From the NCBI RefSeq assembly GCF_018128245.1, contig NZ_CP072378.1, forward strand, positions 1,116,001-1,180,000: a stretch of DNA of 64,000 nucleotides, written 5' to 3'. This stretch comes from Leptotrichia sp. oral taxon 221. GTDB taxonomy: Bacteria > Fusobacteriota > Fusobacteriia > Fusobacteriales > Leptotrichiaceae. The notes below the pieces were generated by a model. It was not told the DNA's origin. It was given only the letters and a program-made list of their open reading frames with translations, and did no database searches. The position numbers and the translations under genes were made by a program. The first letter of the stretch is position 1; the number at the start of each line of letters is the position of its first letter. This document shows, in pieces, positions 51,579-61,320 of the stretch.

Positions 51579-53702
51579 TTATTTTTCTTCTTTATTTTCT
51601 TTTGAAATTAATGCTTTCATACTTAAATTAAATTTATTTTCATCTTCTAAAGTAATAACTTTTACTTTTACAATTTGACCTTCTTTTAATACATCTTCAA
51701 CTTTAGCCACTCTCTTATCACTAATTTCTGAAATATGTAACAATCCTTCTTTCCCAGGTAATACTTCAACAAAAGCTCCAAATTTAGTAATTTTTGTAAC
51801 TTTTCCATCATATACTGCATTTAATTCTACTGATTGTGTTTGAGCTTTTACCAATTCAAGCGCTTTTTTCATTCCTTCAGAATCTTTACCAAAAATAGAT
51901 ACATTTCCATCATCTTCAATATCGATTGAAACTCCTGTTTCCTCAATTATAGCTTTAATTGTTTTACCTCCAGGCCCAATTAATCCAGCTATTTTCGATG
52001 GATCTATTTTCATTAATTCAATTTTTGGTGCATTTTCAGAAACTTCTTTTCTTGGTTCACTAATTACTGCTTCCATTTTTTCCATAATAAACATTCTACC
52101 TTCAAACGCTTGTTTTAAGGCAATTTCCATTATTTCTCTATTAATTCCCTCAATTTTTATATCCATTTGAATAGCCGTAATTCCATCTTTAGTCCCAGCT
52201 ACTTTAAAATCCATATCTCCCAAATGGTCTTCTAATCCTTGAATATCAGTCAACACTGTGAAAGTATCTCCCTCTTTTACAAGTCCCATCGCAATTCCAG
52301 CAACAGTTGATTTTATAGGTACTCCAGCAGCCATTAATGCAAGTGAACCACCACAAATACTAGCTTGTGAAGATGAACCATTTGACTCAGTAATTTCTGA
52401 AACTAATCTTACTGTATACGGAAATTCTTCTTCAGACGGCATAACATATTTTAACGCTCTTTCTGCTAGGTTTCCATGTCCTAATTCTCTTCTTCCAGGT
52501 GCTCTCATAAACCCAGCTTCTCCTACTGAATATGGTGGAAAATTATAATGCAAGAAGAATTTTTTTCTAGTTTCTGATTCCATTCCATCTACAATTTGTT
52601 CATCCGCTTTACTTCCAAGTGTAGCAACTACTAGAGCTTGTGTTTCTCCTCTTGTAAACAATGCTGATCCATGAGGAATTGGCAATGTATCAATTTCTAC
52701 GTCAATCGGTCTAATTTCTTTAGTTTCTCTTCCATCTGGTCTATATTTTTTGTACAAAATAGCTTCTCTCACTATTTTTTTCTCTAAATCATGATAATAA
52801 TTCTTAAATTCTTTTTCTAAAGTTTCAGAAATTTCTTTTTCTTCACTTTCTAATTTATTCAAGAAATCTTCATACAATTTAATTTCTAAATTATCAATAG
52901 CTTCATATTTTTCCAATTTACCTGGTGTCATAATCGCTTCTTCTAATTCTTTTTCATACGAATCCAAATATTCTTTAATTTCAGCATCTACTTCAGCTTT
53001 TTCAAACTCATATTTTTCAATTTCAAATTGTGATAAAAATTTATCTTGTTCAGCACAAATTTCCTTAATTTTTTCATGCCCAAACATAATTGCTTCCAAC
53101 ATAACTTCTTCAGAAACTTCTCTCGCTCCAGCTTCAACCATTGTTACAGCTTCCTTAGTTCCTGCAACCGACAAATGAATATCTCCATTTTCCAATTGTT
53201 CAGCAGTTGGATTTAAAATGTATTCTCCATCAATATATCCAACAGTTACACCAGCTACAGTTCCTGCAAATGGAATATCTGATAATCCCAATGCTGCCGA
53301 AACTCCTATTGTAGCTAAATTTTCAGGTTGATTAATTCCATCAGCTGACATTACAGTTATTACAATATGAACTGCATTTAAAAATCCTTCTGGAAATAAA
53401 GGTCTTATTGGTCTGTCAATTAATCTTGAAATCAAAATCTCTTCAGTTGAAGGCTTTGATTCTCTTTTTATAAATCCTCCAGGAAATTTCCCTGATGCAT
53501 AAAATTTTTCAATATAGTCTACTGTTAATGGGAAAAAATCTTGCCCATCTTTAACATCTTTACTTCTAGTTGCAGTCACTAACAACACCGTTCCACCAGC
53601 TTGAATCATCACTGATCCACCAGCTTGTCTAGCAACTTTCCCTGTACTTAATTTTATAGTTTGAGTTCCGACTTGAAACTCGTATGTTTTTTCATCAAAC
53701 AT
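51579..53702 (-). CDS. pnp: Polyribonucleotide nucleotidyltransferase (PNPase)
   Basis: 3'-5' phosphorolytic RNase and polymerase of the degradosome. Two RNase PH domains ([20 protein letters not shown] with GGFIKRE; [20 protein letters not shown]) with an alpha-helical linker are followed by KH ([15 protein letters not shown]) and S1 ([20 protein letters not shown]) domains. The second core has [13 protein letters not shown] and the phosphate-site [15 protein letters not shown]. 707 residues is normal. AGGAGG precedes the ATG. The 280 bp upstream contains AT-rich leader sequence; pnp leaders are often self-regulated but no RNase III stem is clear. Confidence 0.96.
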   Translation of the reverse strand: MFDEKTYEFQVGTQTIKLSTGKVARQAGGSVMIQAGGTVLLVTATRSKDVKDGQDFFPLTVDYIEKFYASGKFPGGFIKRESKPSTEEILISRLIDRPIRPLFPEGFLNAVHIVITVMSADGINQPENLATIGVSAALGLSDIPFAGTVAGVTVGYIDGEYILNPTAEQLENGDIHLSVAGTKEAVTMVEAGAREVSEEVMLEAIMFGHEKIKEICAEQDKFLSQFEIEKYEFEKAEVDAEIKEYLDSYEKELEEAIMTPGKLEKYEAIDNLEIKLYEDFLNKLESEEKEISETLEKEFKNYYHDLEKKIVREAILYKKYRPDGRETKEIRPIDVEIDTLPIPHGSALFTRGETQALVVATLGSKADEQIVDGMESETRKKFFLHYNFPPYSVGEAGFMRAPGRRELGHGNLAERALKYVMPSEEEFPYTVRLVSEITESNGSSSQASICGGSLALMAAGVPIKSTVAGIAMGLVKEGDTFTVLTDIQGLEDHLGDMDFKVAGTKDGITAIQMDIKIEGINREIMEIALKQAFEGRMFIMEKMEAVISEPRKEVSENAPKIELMKIDPSKIAGLIGPGGKTIKAIIEETGVSIDIEDDGNVSIFGKDSEGMKKALELVKAQTQSVELNAVYDGKVTKITKFGAFVEVLPGKEGLLHISEISDKRVAKVEDVLKEGQIVKVKVITLEDENKFNLSMKALISKENKEEK

Positions 53703-53871
53703 TTAATTCCTCCTACTTTTTTTATTTTTTAAGAAGGGAGCAAATAATAATAAAAACTTTTATTTATAAATGAAATATATCCTTAAAATAAAAATTTTTA
53801 TAATTACTTACTCTTAACCTTCTTTAATTTCGCTTTTAATTATAGCACTTTTATAAATTTTTTACAACTTA

Positions 53872-53927
53872 AAAAACTCTAAATATTAAATTATATTTAA
53901 AATATAGTTTAAAAATTTAGAGTTTTA
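53872..53927 (-). terminator. Terminator between the 155-aa gene and pnp
   Basis: AAAACTCTAAAT pairs with ATTTAGAGTTTT around a ~30-nt AT-rich loop that is itself partly palindromic. It ends the minus gene at 53983. Confidence 0.7.
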
Positions 53928-53982
53928 TCATTAATTATGTATATTTAATGTTCATTTTGATATAAAAAGCAATTTTACTTAG

Positions 53983-54450
53983 TTAGCCGATTTCTTTATC
54001 TTCCAAGTCATCAACCACCACATTATATTCCAGTTGTAAATATTCCTCCCTGTTCTCAATAATTTCATCCAACAATCTTTCAAATGCAAATTCTTTTTTA
54101 TTTCTTTCAGTAAATACTAAAAAATAAAGTTTGCTAAAAAATGATGAAATCTTATCATTAATCTTAATTTTTCCACACCTTATCGAATCATGTGTTCTAA
54201 GAATAATCACTTCTTTACTTTTATCATCTCTTCCTTTCTCATACAAAAAATAAACCACAAAATTCAATCCACCTAAATTTATATTCACCAAATCATCTTT
54301 ACAAAAATATTCGCTTTCACTTTCTTGAATTACAAATTCATCTTCTGTATTTTCTTCATCTTTTATCAATAAAATCTCATTATTGATGTATTTTTTCAAA
54401 CTTCTTAAGTTTGTTATCCCCTCATTTAAATACTCGATTCTTTTTAGCAT
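53983..54450 (-). CDS. Uncharacterised acidic protein
   Basis: 155 residues, acidic, no signal peptide. A helical N-terminus (KRIEYLNEGITNLRSLKKYI) is followed by mixed strands (NINLGGLNFVVYFLYEKGRD; EVIILRTHDSIRCGKIKIND) and a helical FERLLDEIIENREEYLQLEY region. No family is recognised. It lies 63 nt downstream of the larger gene at 54514 and may be its partner in one transcript. GGGAGAAGG precedes the ATG. Confidence 0.6.
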   Translation of the reverse strand: MLKRIEYLNEGITNLRSLKKYINNEILLIKDEENTEDEFVIQESESEYFCKDDLVNINLGGLNFVVYFLYEKGRDDKSKEVIILRTHDSIRCGKIKINDKISSFFSKLYFLVFTERNKKEFAFERLLDEIIENREEYLQLEYNVVVDDLEDKEIG

Positions 54451-54513
54451 TTTTGTTCCCTTCTCCCTTTAACTCAATTTTTGTGAATAATTATTGAGCA
54501 GTCTTTTCCTAAA

Positions 54514-55893
54514 TCATAAGTTACTAAAAAATTCCATTTCTGATTTTATTCTTTCTATCTGAAACAATACATTCGCTTTCTCATCCCTTTTATTTGTATT
54601 CAAAATTTTTAAAAAGTAAATTGGAATAGTTGATTCATTATCAATTAAATTAATAATCTCTGAACTACTAATTATCAAAACTTTACTATAATTATCTCCC
54701 ATATTCTTTTTCAATTTCCTATTTTTCTTATTTAAAAATTGAATATTTATATTTTCTTCAAAATTAAAATTATCCAAAATGCCTTTAAGATATTTCTGGA
54801 CATTACTTTTTTCAATGTCTAACAAAACCAAGATGTTCCTATCTTCCCCTGCTTTCTTTTGAATATAATTTGTTTCTTTTATTTGATTTGAATATTTTAA
54901 AATTTGATAATCTAAAATTATATCTGCTACTTCTTTTTCACTGTCCCCATTGTTATCTTTCATAACGTTTAGACTTACATTTTCATCACTTTTTAAAAAT
55001 TCTCTTTCATCTCTGATTTGTTTTCTCAACAACATTTTAAAAAGTTTCAGTCTAAAAAAATTTGTAATTTTAATTTTCTCTATATAGGAAATCTCTTCCA
55101 AAATATGATCGAAATTCCTATACTTTTCCATTCTTTTTAATTCCCTGTCTTTTCGAGTAATCGTCCCATTTTTATTAGCTTTTTCATCTTTCAAATTAAT
55201 TAAAAAATATGAAAAGAAATCATAAATTTCATTTCTAGATAATTTTTTAAAGTTTCCTTCTAAAAAATCGAATAACAAATTACTAATCCTCTTTATTCTT
55301 TTGATTCCAAGCTCCTTTTTTATAACTTCAATAAATGCTCTTTCCAGTAATGTTTCACTATTTGAATAAAATTTCTCATAAATTTTTAGTAATTGTTCTT
55401 TTAAATATTTTTGACGTCTATCACTAAAATTTTCAATTTTACTAATCACTAAATTAAGTGCATTTTCTGAATCCAAACTAATATACTCAGAGTAATCTAT
55501 TTTTATCTCACTTAAAACTACTTGCAAATCTTTTTTTATATGCTTTCTTTCAAATTCACTTCTTATTTTTTCAAAACGATATATAGAAAATTTCCTTTTA
55601 TTTAAAATAATCATCAATTTTATCATTTTTTGTCTCGTTAAAGCATTAAATATAAATATCCTTTTCATATTTTTATGATTTACTTTAAATTCACTCAAAT
55701 AATAAACATAATTACCTTTATAACGTATTTTCCCCTCATTTCCTGTAATTTTTATCAAATCGTTTAATTTTCTAATCGTATACTTGAAATTAATTTTTTT
55801 ATCAAAATACAACTCTATCGCTTCTTTTTCAAAAATCTTTGCACTAGTAATCAAATAAAATAAATTAACTTCTTTGTAACTATAATTTAGCAA
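54514..55893 (-). CDS. Uncharacterised protein, possible HTH (Mga/BglG-like) regulator
   Basis: 459 basic residues, no membrane segment. The N-terminal ~75 residues (LFYLITSAKIFEKEAIELYF then a basic FKYTIRKLNDLIKITG) look like a winged-helix unit; the middle is all-helical; the end (NILVLLDIEKSNVQKYLKGI then SKVLIISSS) resembles a Rossmann-like EIIB-type module. That domain order recalls Mga and BglG-type regulators, but the family motifs are not certain and the His of PRD domains cannot be placed. It is divergent from no gene; a 585-bp repeat region lies upstream. GAGGAGAG precedes the ATG. Confidence 0.5.
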   Translation of the reverse strand: MLNYSYKEVNLFYLITSAKIFEKEAIELYFDKKINFKYTIRKLNDLIKITGNEGKIRYKGNYVYYLSEFKVNHKNMKRIFIFNALTRQKMIKLMIILNKRKFSIYRFEKIRSEFERKHIKKDLQVVLSEIKIDYSEYISLDSENALNLVISKIENFSDRRQKYLKEQLLKIYEKFYSNSETLLERAFIEVIKKELGIKRIKRISNLLFDFLEGNFKKLSRNEIYDFFSYFLINLKDEKANKNGTITRKDRELKRMEKYRNFDHILEEISYIEKIKITNFFRLKLFKMLLRKQIRDEREFLKSDENVSLNVMKDNNGDSEKEVADIILDYQILKYSNQIKETNYIQKKAGEDRNILVLLDIEKSNVQKYLKGILDNFNFEENINIQFLNKKNRKLKKNMGDNYSKVLIISSSEIINLIDNESTIPIYFLKILNTNKRDEKANVLFQIERIKSEMEFFSNL

Positions 55894-56080
55894 TTTAGAC
55901 TCTCCTCAATAATATTTGAGTAAATCATAACAACTTAAATTTTTTATTACTAGATTGCTAAATTAAACTGTTTTATTTTGAAAAATACTATTTTTAAAGG
56001 GTTTTATACACTATAAAAAAATAAATTTTAAAAAATTACTTTTATGTGAAAATAAATATACAAATTTCTTTATAGAATTA
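55894..56080. other. AT-rich upstream region of the 459-aa gene
   Basis: No gene is seen. The promoter of the minus gene at 55893 should lie here; no clear -35/-10 pair stands out from the AT background. Confidence 0.35.
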
Positions 56081-56182
56081 TAGTAAAATTACTTTAAAAG
56101 TGAACTTAAAAGCTGTGCCTATTTTATTCAATTCCTAAATTTATATAATTTTTAGTAGTTTAATTTTAAATAGGTTCAAGTA
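56081..56182. repeat. ~100-bp repeat, copy 1
   Basis: TAGTAAAATTACTTTAAAAG... to ...TTTAATTTTAAATAGGTTCA. It matches the next copy (56202) at about three of four positions and the reverse copy at 15529-15629. Internal conserved words are ACTTAAAAGCTRTGC, CCTAAAKTTATA and TTTRATTTTAAATAG. Confidence 0.65.
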
Positions 56183-56201
56183 TTATTAATTTTTTTATTT
56201 A

Positions 56202-56302
56202 TAGTAAAACCGCTTTAAAATCGAACTTAAAAGCTATGCTTGTTTACTTGAAACCTAAAGTTATACAATTTTAATAGTTTGATTTTAAATAGATTCAAAT
56301 AT
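56202..56302. repeat. ~100-bp repeat, copy 2
   Basis: Direct neighbour of copy 1, ~20 bp apart, same orientation. No coding potential in any frame. Confidence 0.65.
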
Positions 56303-56324
56303 AAAAGTATAATTTTTTTCATTT

Positions 56325-56395
56325 TTCAAAAAAAACTCAAACAATAGATTTGAATTTACAAAAATTCTTATTTCTATTATTTGAGTTTCCTTTTC
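56325..56395 (-). terminator. purD terminator
   Basis: On minus, AAACTCAAATAATAGAA pairs with TCTATTGTTTGAGTTT, then U8. It follows the purD stop by ~85 nt. Confidence 0.65.
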
Positions 56396-56478
56396 TCGAT
56401 TCAATTTTAATTTTTTGACTTGATAAATATATATTAAAATTTTTCTTACAAATAAAAAATATAAATTACACTTTTTTA

Positions 56479-57741
56479 CTATTTGATATTCCCAATATCC
56501 TTTCTAAAATACATTCCATCAAATTTAATTTTATTTAATAATTTATAAGCATTTTCCTTAGCTTCATCCAATGTCTTTCCAAATGCAACGGCATTCAATA
56601 CTCTTCCACCATTAGTCTTGAATTTTCCATCTTCAAATTTAGCTCCTGCGATAAATACCAATTCATTATCTGAAGCATTTTCAATTCCAGTTATAACATC
56701 ACCTTTTCTGTAAGTTTCTGGATATCCTCCTGCAGCTCCTACAACACAACAAGCATGAAGTGGTTTCCAAGTAACATTTAATTCCGATAATTTTTTGTCA
56801 AATGAATATTCTACCAATTCTAACAAATCATTTTCCAACAATGGTAGAACTGCTTGAGTTTCAGGATCTCCCAATCTCATATTGTATTCAAGCAAGTAAA
56901 CACCTTTTGCCGTAATCATTAGTCCAAAGAAAATTACACCTTCAAAATCCATTCCTTCAGCTTGCATTCCCTTTAAAGTTGGATTCATAATGTCATTTTT
57001 AAAACTTTCAAAAACTTCATCTGTCACATAAGGATTAGGACTTATAACTCCCATTCCACCTGTATTTAATCCAGTTTCATTCTCTCCAATTTTTTTGTGA
57101 TCTTTTGCTGATAACAATGGTACAATAACTTTACTATCTGTAAATGAAAGTATTGAAGCTTCTACTCCATCCAAAAATTCTTCAATTACAACTTGATTTC
57201 CAGCATCTCCAAATTTTTCATCAATCATTATATCGTCAACTGCTTTTATCGCCTCATCAAGATTTTGAGCAATAATTACACCTTTCCCAGCCGCAAGACC
57301 ACTAGCTTTTACAACTACAGGAAAATCTTTCCAATTATTCAAAAATTCTTTTGCTTTTTCAGCATTATCAAAAATTTCATAAACAGCAGTTTTTATCCCA
57401 TATTTTTTCATAAAATCTTTAGAATAAGCCTTGCTTCCTTCAAGAATTGCCGCTTGTTTATTAGGCCCAAAAATTTTCAATCCATTTTTATGAAATTCAT
57501 CAACAATACCAGCTACTAATAATTCTTCACTTCCAACAAATGTCAAATCAATATTATTTTCCTTAGCAAATTTAACATACTCGTCTATATTATTCGATAA
57601 ATTCACATTTTCAGCTTTTGGCAACAACTCAGCTCCTGCATTTCCTGGTGCTATAAATATTTTCTCTACCTTTTCATTTTGAGATATTTTCCAAGCAATT
57701 GCATGTTCTCTTCCACCTGCTCCTACGATTAATACTTTCAT
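56479..57741 (-). CDS. purD: Phosphoribosylamine-glycine ligase
   Basis: Second step of purine synthesis (ATP-grasp). VLIVGAGGREHAIAWKISQN at the N-terminus, FGPNKQAAILEGSKAYSKDF, ATP-grasp residues in PVVVKASGLAAGKGVIIA and the metal-binding end GVIFFGLMITAKGVYLLEYN followed by MRLGDPETQAVLPLL. Length 420 is standard. It is alone here; no other pur gene is in the window. GGAGGAGA precedes the ATG. A short gap separates it from the EVE-domain gene. Confidence 0.96.
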   Translation of the reverse strand: MKVLIVGAGGREHAIAWKISQNEKVEKIFIAPGNAGAELLPKAENVNLSNNIDEYVKFAKENNIDLTFVGSEELLVAGIVDEFHKNGLKIFGPNKQAAILEGSKAYSKDFMKKYGIKTAVYEIFDNAEKAKEFLNNWKDFPVVVKASGLAAGKGVIIAQNLDEAIKAVDDIMIDEKFGDAGNQVVIEEFLDGVEASILSFTDSKVIVPLLSAKDHKKIGENETGLNTGGMGVISPNPYVTDEVFESFKNDIMNPTLKGMQAEGMDFEGVIFFGLMITAKGVYLLEYNMRLGDPETQAVLPLLENDLLELVEYSFDKKLSELNVTWKPLHACCVVGAAGGYPETYRKGDVITGIENASDNELVFIAGAKFEDGKFKTNGGRVLNAVAFGKTLDEAKENAYKLLNKIKFDGMYFRKDIGNIK

Positions 57742-57765
57742 TTCCTTGTCTCCTCCTTGAATATT

Positions 57766-58173
57766 TTATATATATTTTTCTATATAACTTAAAAGCTTTT
57801 CATTAACTCTTAAAGGACCTTGTGGTGCTGTTTTTAGTCCATTATCTTTAAGATTATCCAAAAATAAATTTTCATCATCTATATATTTTAATAATTTTAA
57901 TCTTATGAAATCTTTTTTTTCATTTTCACTTTCATCAAATTCATTTTTGTTAATCCAATATTTTCTATCATTCACTTCACGATTAGAAGAATTAAAAATT
58001 TTATCTATAACTGTTTTATACATTATTTTTTGTTGAGGTTTTGTACAATAAAGATAAACAATATCTCCTTCTTCATACTTTGCCTTTTTTGTCCAATCTA
58101 TAAAACTATTATTGTTAAAAGCACTAAAAAAATTATATCTTTTAGAATTTGCTGGTATTATCCAATTTCCCAT
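57766..58173 (-). CDS. EVE-domain protein (PUA-like, modified-base-binding family)
   Basis: 135 residues: NWIIPANSKRYNFFSAFNNN, the core IDWTKKAKYEEGDIVYLYCT and KPQQKIMYKTVIDKIF. These are hallmarks of EVE domains, which in known members bind methylated or modified bases in restriction, RNA or defence systems. This is a free-standing domain, with a helical C-terminal (LFLDNLKDNGLKTAPQGPLR). The target is unknown. It lies upstream of purD with 24 nt, probably by chance in one transcript. GGAGG precedes the ATG. Confidence 0.72.
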   Translation of the reverse strand: MGNWIIPANSKRYNFFSAFNNNSFIDWTKKAKYEEGDIVYLYCTKPQQKIMYKTVIDKIFNSSNREVNDRKYWINKNEFDESENEKKDFIRLKLLKYIDDENLFLDNLKDNGLKTAPQGPLRVNEKLLSYIEKYI

Positions 58174-58315
58174 TTTTCCTCCTAAATATAATTATACCTT
58201 GTATTTTTTTCATATTGTTATTTATATTTTATCATATTTTTTTATAATATTACATCATTATTTTACATTATTATTTATCTTCATTTAAAATCATTCAAAT
58301 CTTTTTAATTAGCTA

Positions 58316-58342
58316 TTGACTTTATTTTAAATATGCTATACT
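58316..58342 (+). promoter_or_regulatory. Promoter with extended -10 for a short transcript
   Basis: TTGACT, a 15-nt spacer, then TGC-TATACT, where the TG extends the -10 box. There is no plus-strand gene downstream, but a terminator follows 30 nt later. Confidence 0.45.
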
Positions 58343-58348
58343 ACCATC

Positions 58349-58400
58349 GTAATCAAATTCAATAATAGTCAAAGCCCTTTGTTATTGGGGCTTATTTTTT
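58349..58400 (+). ncRNA. Candidate ~50-nt small RNA
   Basis: Between a promoter-like sequence and the hairpin AAAGCCC-TTTGTTATT-GGGGCTT plus ATTTTTT lies a ~50-nt transcript that contains no start codon with site. The plus-strand orientation is opposite to both neighbours. The 5' part (CGTAATCAAATTC) could be single-stranded seed sequence. The call rests only on promoter-terminator pairing. Confidence 0.4.
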
Positions 58401-58557
58401 ATGCTTTTGGTATTGTTCTATATACACTTCAAAGCAAATTGCAAGATACTATAAATTTATCATATCATAAAAATTATACCCAAATCAATAAAAAACATTA
58501 ATTTTATAAAATTCTTTGTTTTCTAATTTCAAATATTCCATTCTAAAATTAAAAACT
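58401..58557. other. Intergenic remainder before the TPR gene end
   Basis: No gene, repeat or clear terminator for the minus gene at 58558 is seen in this stretch. Confidence 0.35.
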
Positions 58558-59670
58558 TTATTTATCTAATTTTTGATGCCTTGGACAATCTATCAAAAAA
58601 CAGTCATACAAAAATTTAGGATAAATTTCCACTTCTGGTTTATAATCTGTTTTCAATATTTTTTCATATTCTACCTTCAAATTCTTTATTTGTCTTTTTA
58701 TCTCCCTAATTTCTTCTTTTTTCTCAGATTTTGTCCACTCTCTTTTAAATTCTCCATTTTTAACATCTTCTATTTCTTCATTTTTAAATTTCAATGCTTT
58801 CTCAAAAGATTTTTCTAATTTATCAAATTTATCTAATCGTTTTAATGAATAAAAATAAATTGGTAGTTCTTCATATGGTACTTGGCAATCCTTTTGAGCG
58901 TCTATTTTTAAATAAATTTCTACAAGTTTTTTATAATTCTCAGATAAATAATACAGACTTTCTAAATCACTACCAAAAAAATAATCATTATCAATATTTT
59001 CTAACATTAATTCATCAATTTGAGCCTCAATATTTACAAATTCCTTCAACTGAACCTTATTCGCAATATAAATATACTTTATCTTAGCAAAATCTTCTTT
59101 TTCAAATTCAAAATCTTTTTTTATTAATTCTTCTAAAATTATTTTCGCCTCTTTATATTTTCCATTAATCATCAGCAAATTTGCATATTCAAACTTATAA
59201 ATTGGATTATTTTCTAATTCACAAGCTCTTTTATACATTTCTTCCGACTTATCATATTTCCCAGCACCATAATAATCCGCCCCAAGCCCATAATAAGCCT
59301 TAGAATTATTTGGATTAAATGCAACAGCCTTTCTCAAAGTTCTAATTGATCTCTTACTGCCATATCTCTGATCATCATAATAAAAACCTAAATTAGTATA
59401 AATCCGTGATTTTTCCTCATCAGTCAATTCATTTTCATATTTTTTAATAAATTCATTCAATAATTTATAAATATCATCCCATTGATAATTTAATTCATTA
59501 TAAACTGCCGCTAATTGACAAACAACTTCCACATTTTTGGGATTTTCTAAAAGACATTTCTCCAAATAATCCTTATATTCAATAAATGCATGCTTATAAT
59601 TATCGTAACTATCATTTTTTTGGATTTCATCCTGAATATATCTCGCCCATTCTTTTTGTGTTTGTTTCAT
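58558..59670 (-). CDS. TPR-repeat protein, cytoplasmic
   Basis: The ATG at 59670 lies after AAAGGA; the frame is open nine codons further. The 370-residue product has TPR units at ~30-200 (for example AYYGLGADYYGAGKYDKSEE and YEYANLLMINGKYKEAKIIL), a Lys/Glu-rich coiled region and a distinct C-terminal end DYKPEVEIYPKFLYDCFLID followed by CPRHQ. No export signal. The C-terminal motif recurs in a relic just upstream (59694-59820), so the gene was tandemly duplicated. Function unknown. Confidence 0.72.
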   Translation of the reverse strand: MKQTQKEWARYIQDEIQKNDSYDNYKHAFIEYKDYLEKCLLENPKNVEVVCQLAAVYNELNYQWDDIYKLLNEFIKKYENELTDEEKSRIYTNLGFYYDDQRYGSKRSIRTLRKAVAFNPNNSKAYYGLGADYYGAGKYDKSEEMYKRACELENNPIYKFEYANLLMINGKYKEAKIILEELIKKDFEFEKEDFAKIKYIYIANKVQLKEFVNIEAQIDELMLENIDNDYFFGSDLESLYYLSENYKKLVEIYLKIDAQKDCQVPYEELPIYFYSLKRLDKFDKLEKSFEKALKFKNEEIEDVKNGEFKREWTKSEKKEEIREIKRQIKNLKVEYEKILKTDYKPEVEIYPKFLYDCFLIDCPRHQKLDK

Positions 59671-59693
59671 AATTTTATTCCTTTCGTATTTCT

Positions 59694-59820
59694 TCAATCC
59701 TCATCAATTACCAAATGTTGTGGACAATCCACTAACCAACATTTATTTTCAAAAAACATAAATATTTCCATCTTAGGCTTAAATTCCGTATTTAATGTCT
59801 TTTGAGATATCAAAATAATA
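59694..59820 (-). pseudogene. Relic C-terminus of a TPR-protein paralogue
   Basis: The frame QKTLNTEFKPKMEIFMFFEN then KCWLVDCPQHLVIDED aligns with the end of the intact neighbour (LKTDYKPEVEIYPKFLYDCF, LIDCPRHQ). Only ~40 codons remain; the rest of the paralogue was deleted. Confidence 0.62.
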
Positions 59821-59838
59821 TTTTTCAAACTATGTTCT

Positions 59839-59997
59839 TTATCTATTCACATAAATACCCCCATCAATATATTCTAAATTTTTCACTATTTGTCAAAGTG
59901 CATTCTCATATTCTGTTCTATTTTCGCTCAAAGCCTTTTCCCTTATTTTCTCTACATACTCTTTCATATTTTTACTCAATTTAACTTTAATATCCAA
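59839..59997 (-). pseudogene. Small antitoxin-like gene with nonsense codon
   Basis: A TTG-initiated frame reads MDIKVKLSKNMKEYVEKIRE and KALSENRTEYENAL, meets TGA at codon 35, then continues in the same frame as QIVKNLEYIDGGIYVNR. A strand followed by a basic helix and a short acidic tail resembles small antitoxins of the ribbon-helix-helix kind. The frame is otherwise open at 52 codons, so a single nonsense mutation is likely. The toxin partner is absent. Confidence 0.42.
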
Positions 59998-60053
59998 TTT
60001 ATTTCATTTCTCCTACTTTATTTTCCTTACATTATAACATTCTTTACAAAAAT

Positions 60054-60088
60054 AAAAAAGGCTACAATAAAATCCCGTAACCTTTTTC
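60054..60088 (-). terminator. Terminator of the DUF4424-like gene
   Basis: AAAAAGGTTAC pairs with GTAGCCTTTTTT over an 11-nt loop (one G-U pair), U-run on minus; just downstream of the stop at 60099. Confidence 0.72.
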
Positions 60089-60098
60089 TATCTTCAAA

Positions 60099-61286
60099 TT
60101 ATCTACTTCCATTCTTTCTATCATTTATAACTTTATCCACATCTTTAACATACTCATAATCAGCTTCTCCCAATTTCACATCTTTTCCAGTTGGCACATA
60201 CCACAAAAATTTTGAAAAATAGTCTTTCAATTTTTTGTCTGAAAAATCATAACCTGCCATCGCATAAGGATAATTTCTCATTATTTTCAATTTTTCATCT
60301 GAAATATCTTTTATTTCATCTTTATCTAGATATTTTATCGCATAGGCATCGTCTGTCAAATCATCTTTAAATTTAAAACCTTTTTCCGTTTTATCAGGAA
60401 ATACATAATTAACTCTCAAACCTTTTATTTCTGTCAATTCAAATTCTTCTTTAGGCTTGAAATTATTTGTTTTAAAATATAAATAACCTTTTTTTAATTT
60501 TGCATAAAGAACTTTGTATGGCTCATTTGTTTCATAGTTTTCTTTGTAAGCATAATCAACATTTCCTTCTCCAGCCAATTGCCATTTTATTTCTTTCCCA
60601 TCTTTTGTTTTTACCACAGGCATCGCAATAAGAGCATCTCCTGGCTCAACAATCACTTCAAAATCATCCACCTTCTGATTTTTCCATTTTGAAATAGTCG
60701 ACCAAACATAGTTGAAATCAACGGTTCCAACACCGCTACTTCCATCATAATGATAACTGTGCTCAACTACATTTTCTCCCTTTTTAAAATTAGCCTTAAA
60801 ATAGTAAACATAACTCTTTTTGTAATATTCATATTCTTTTAGTATCTTTTCTTCATCATATTCCTTAAAATATTTTTTAACTTCTTCCAGTTGTTTTACA
60901 TCTTTCGGTGCAAAATCAGTCAATCTATATGCTTTTGTACTCACACTTTGTCCATTGACAGAAGTCTTAAAATCCTTGAAATGATCTCTTTCATCCCATG
61001 CTTCATTCCCACCTTCAGGCGTAATAAATCCAATATATCTCTCCCCAGCTTCAGGACTATCAAACACAAATCTGACAGTTACCACCATTTCATTGTCTAT
61101 CGTCCCATACTCCGACCTAAATTTTTCCAATTTAAAACGAAGCTTTTCACTCTTTATCGAAACATTCGACACATTCATCGGCACAATATGCCCACCTTCC
61201 GACCCAAATTCCCAGTCATTCGCCAATAAGTTCGCACCAAAAATCATAACTAGAGCAAATAATAGCAGTATTCTGATTTTTTTCAT
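60099..61286 (-). CDS. Exported protein, DUF4424-like
   Basis: The ATG at 61286 is used; a signal peptide (KKIRILLLFALVMIFGANLL-AN) gives a ~375-residue exported protein. The N-terminal mature region GGHIVPMNVSNVSIKSEKLR and MVVTVRFVFDSPEAGERYIG resembles DUF4424, a secreted beta-sandwich type whose typical motif is a conserved VFxNPxxxxxxxxVxFP; here the match is partial. GSEGGHIVPM is present. It lies between the TnpB element and a terminator, monocistronic. Function unknown. Confidence 0.6.
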   Translation of the reverse strand: MKKIRILLLFALVMIFGANLLANDWEFGSEGGHIVPMNVSNVSIKSEKLRFKLEKFRSEYGTIDNEMVVTVRFVFDSPEAGERYIGFITPEGGNEAWDERDHFKDFKTSVNGQSVSTKAYRLTDFAPKDVKQLEEVKKYFKEYDEEKILKEYEYYKKSYVYYFKANFKKGENVVEHSYHYDGSSGVGTVDFNYVWSTISKWKNQKVDDFEVIVEPGDALIAMPVVKTKDGKEIKWQLAGEGNVDYAYKENYETNEPYKVLYAKLKKGYLYFKTNNFKPKEEFELTEIKGLRVNYVFPDKTEKGFKFKDDLTDDAYAIKYLDKDEIKDISDEKLKIMRNYPYAMAGYDFSDKKLKDYFSKFLWYVPTGKDVKLGEADYEYVKDVDKVINDRKNGSR

Positions 61287-61320
61287 GACTACCAACTCTC
61301 TTTCTTTTATTTTTATATTT

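Noticed and set aside
52258-52548. Plus-strand frame of 96 codons within pnp
   Set aside because: A shadow of conserved PNPase coding sequence with no ribosome site.
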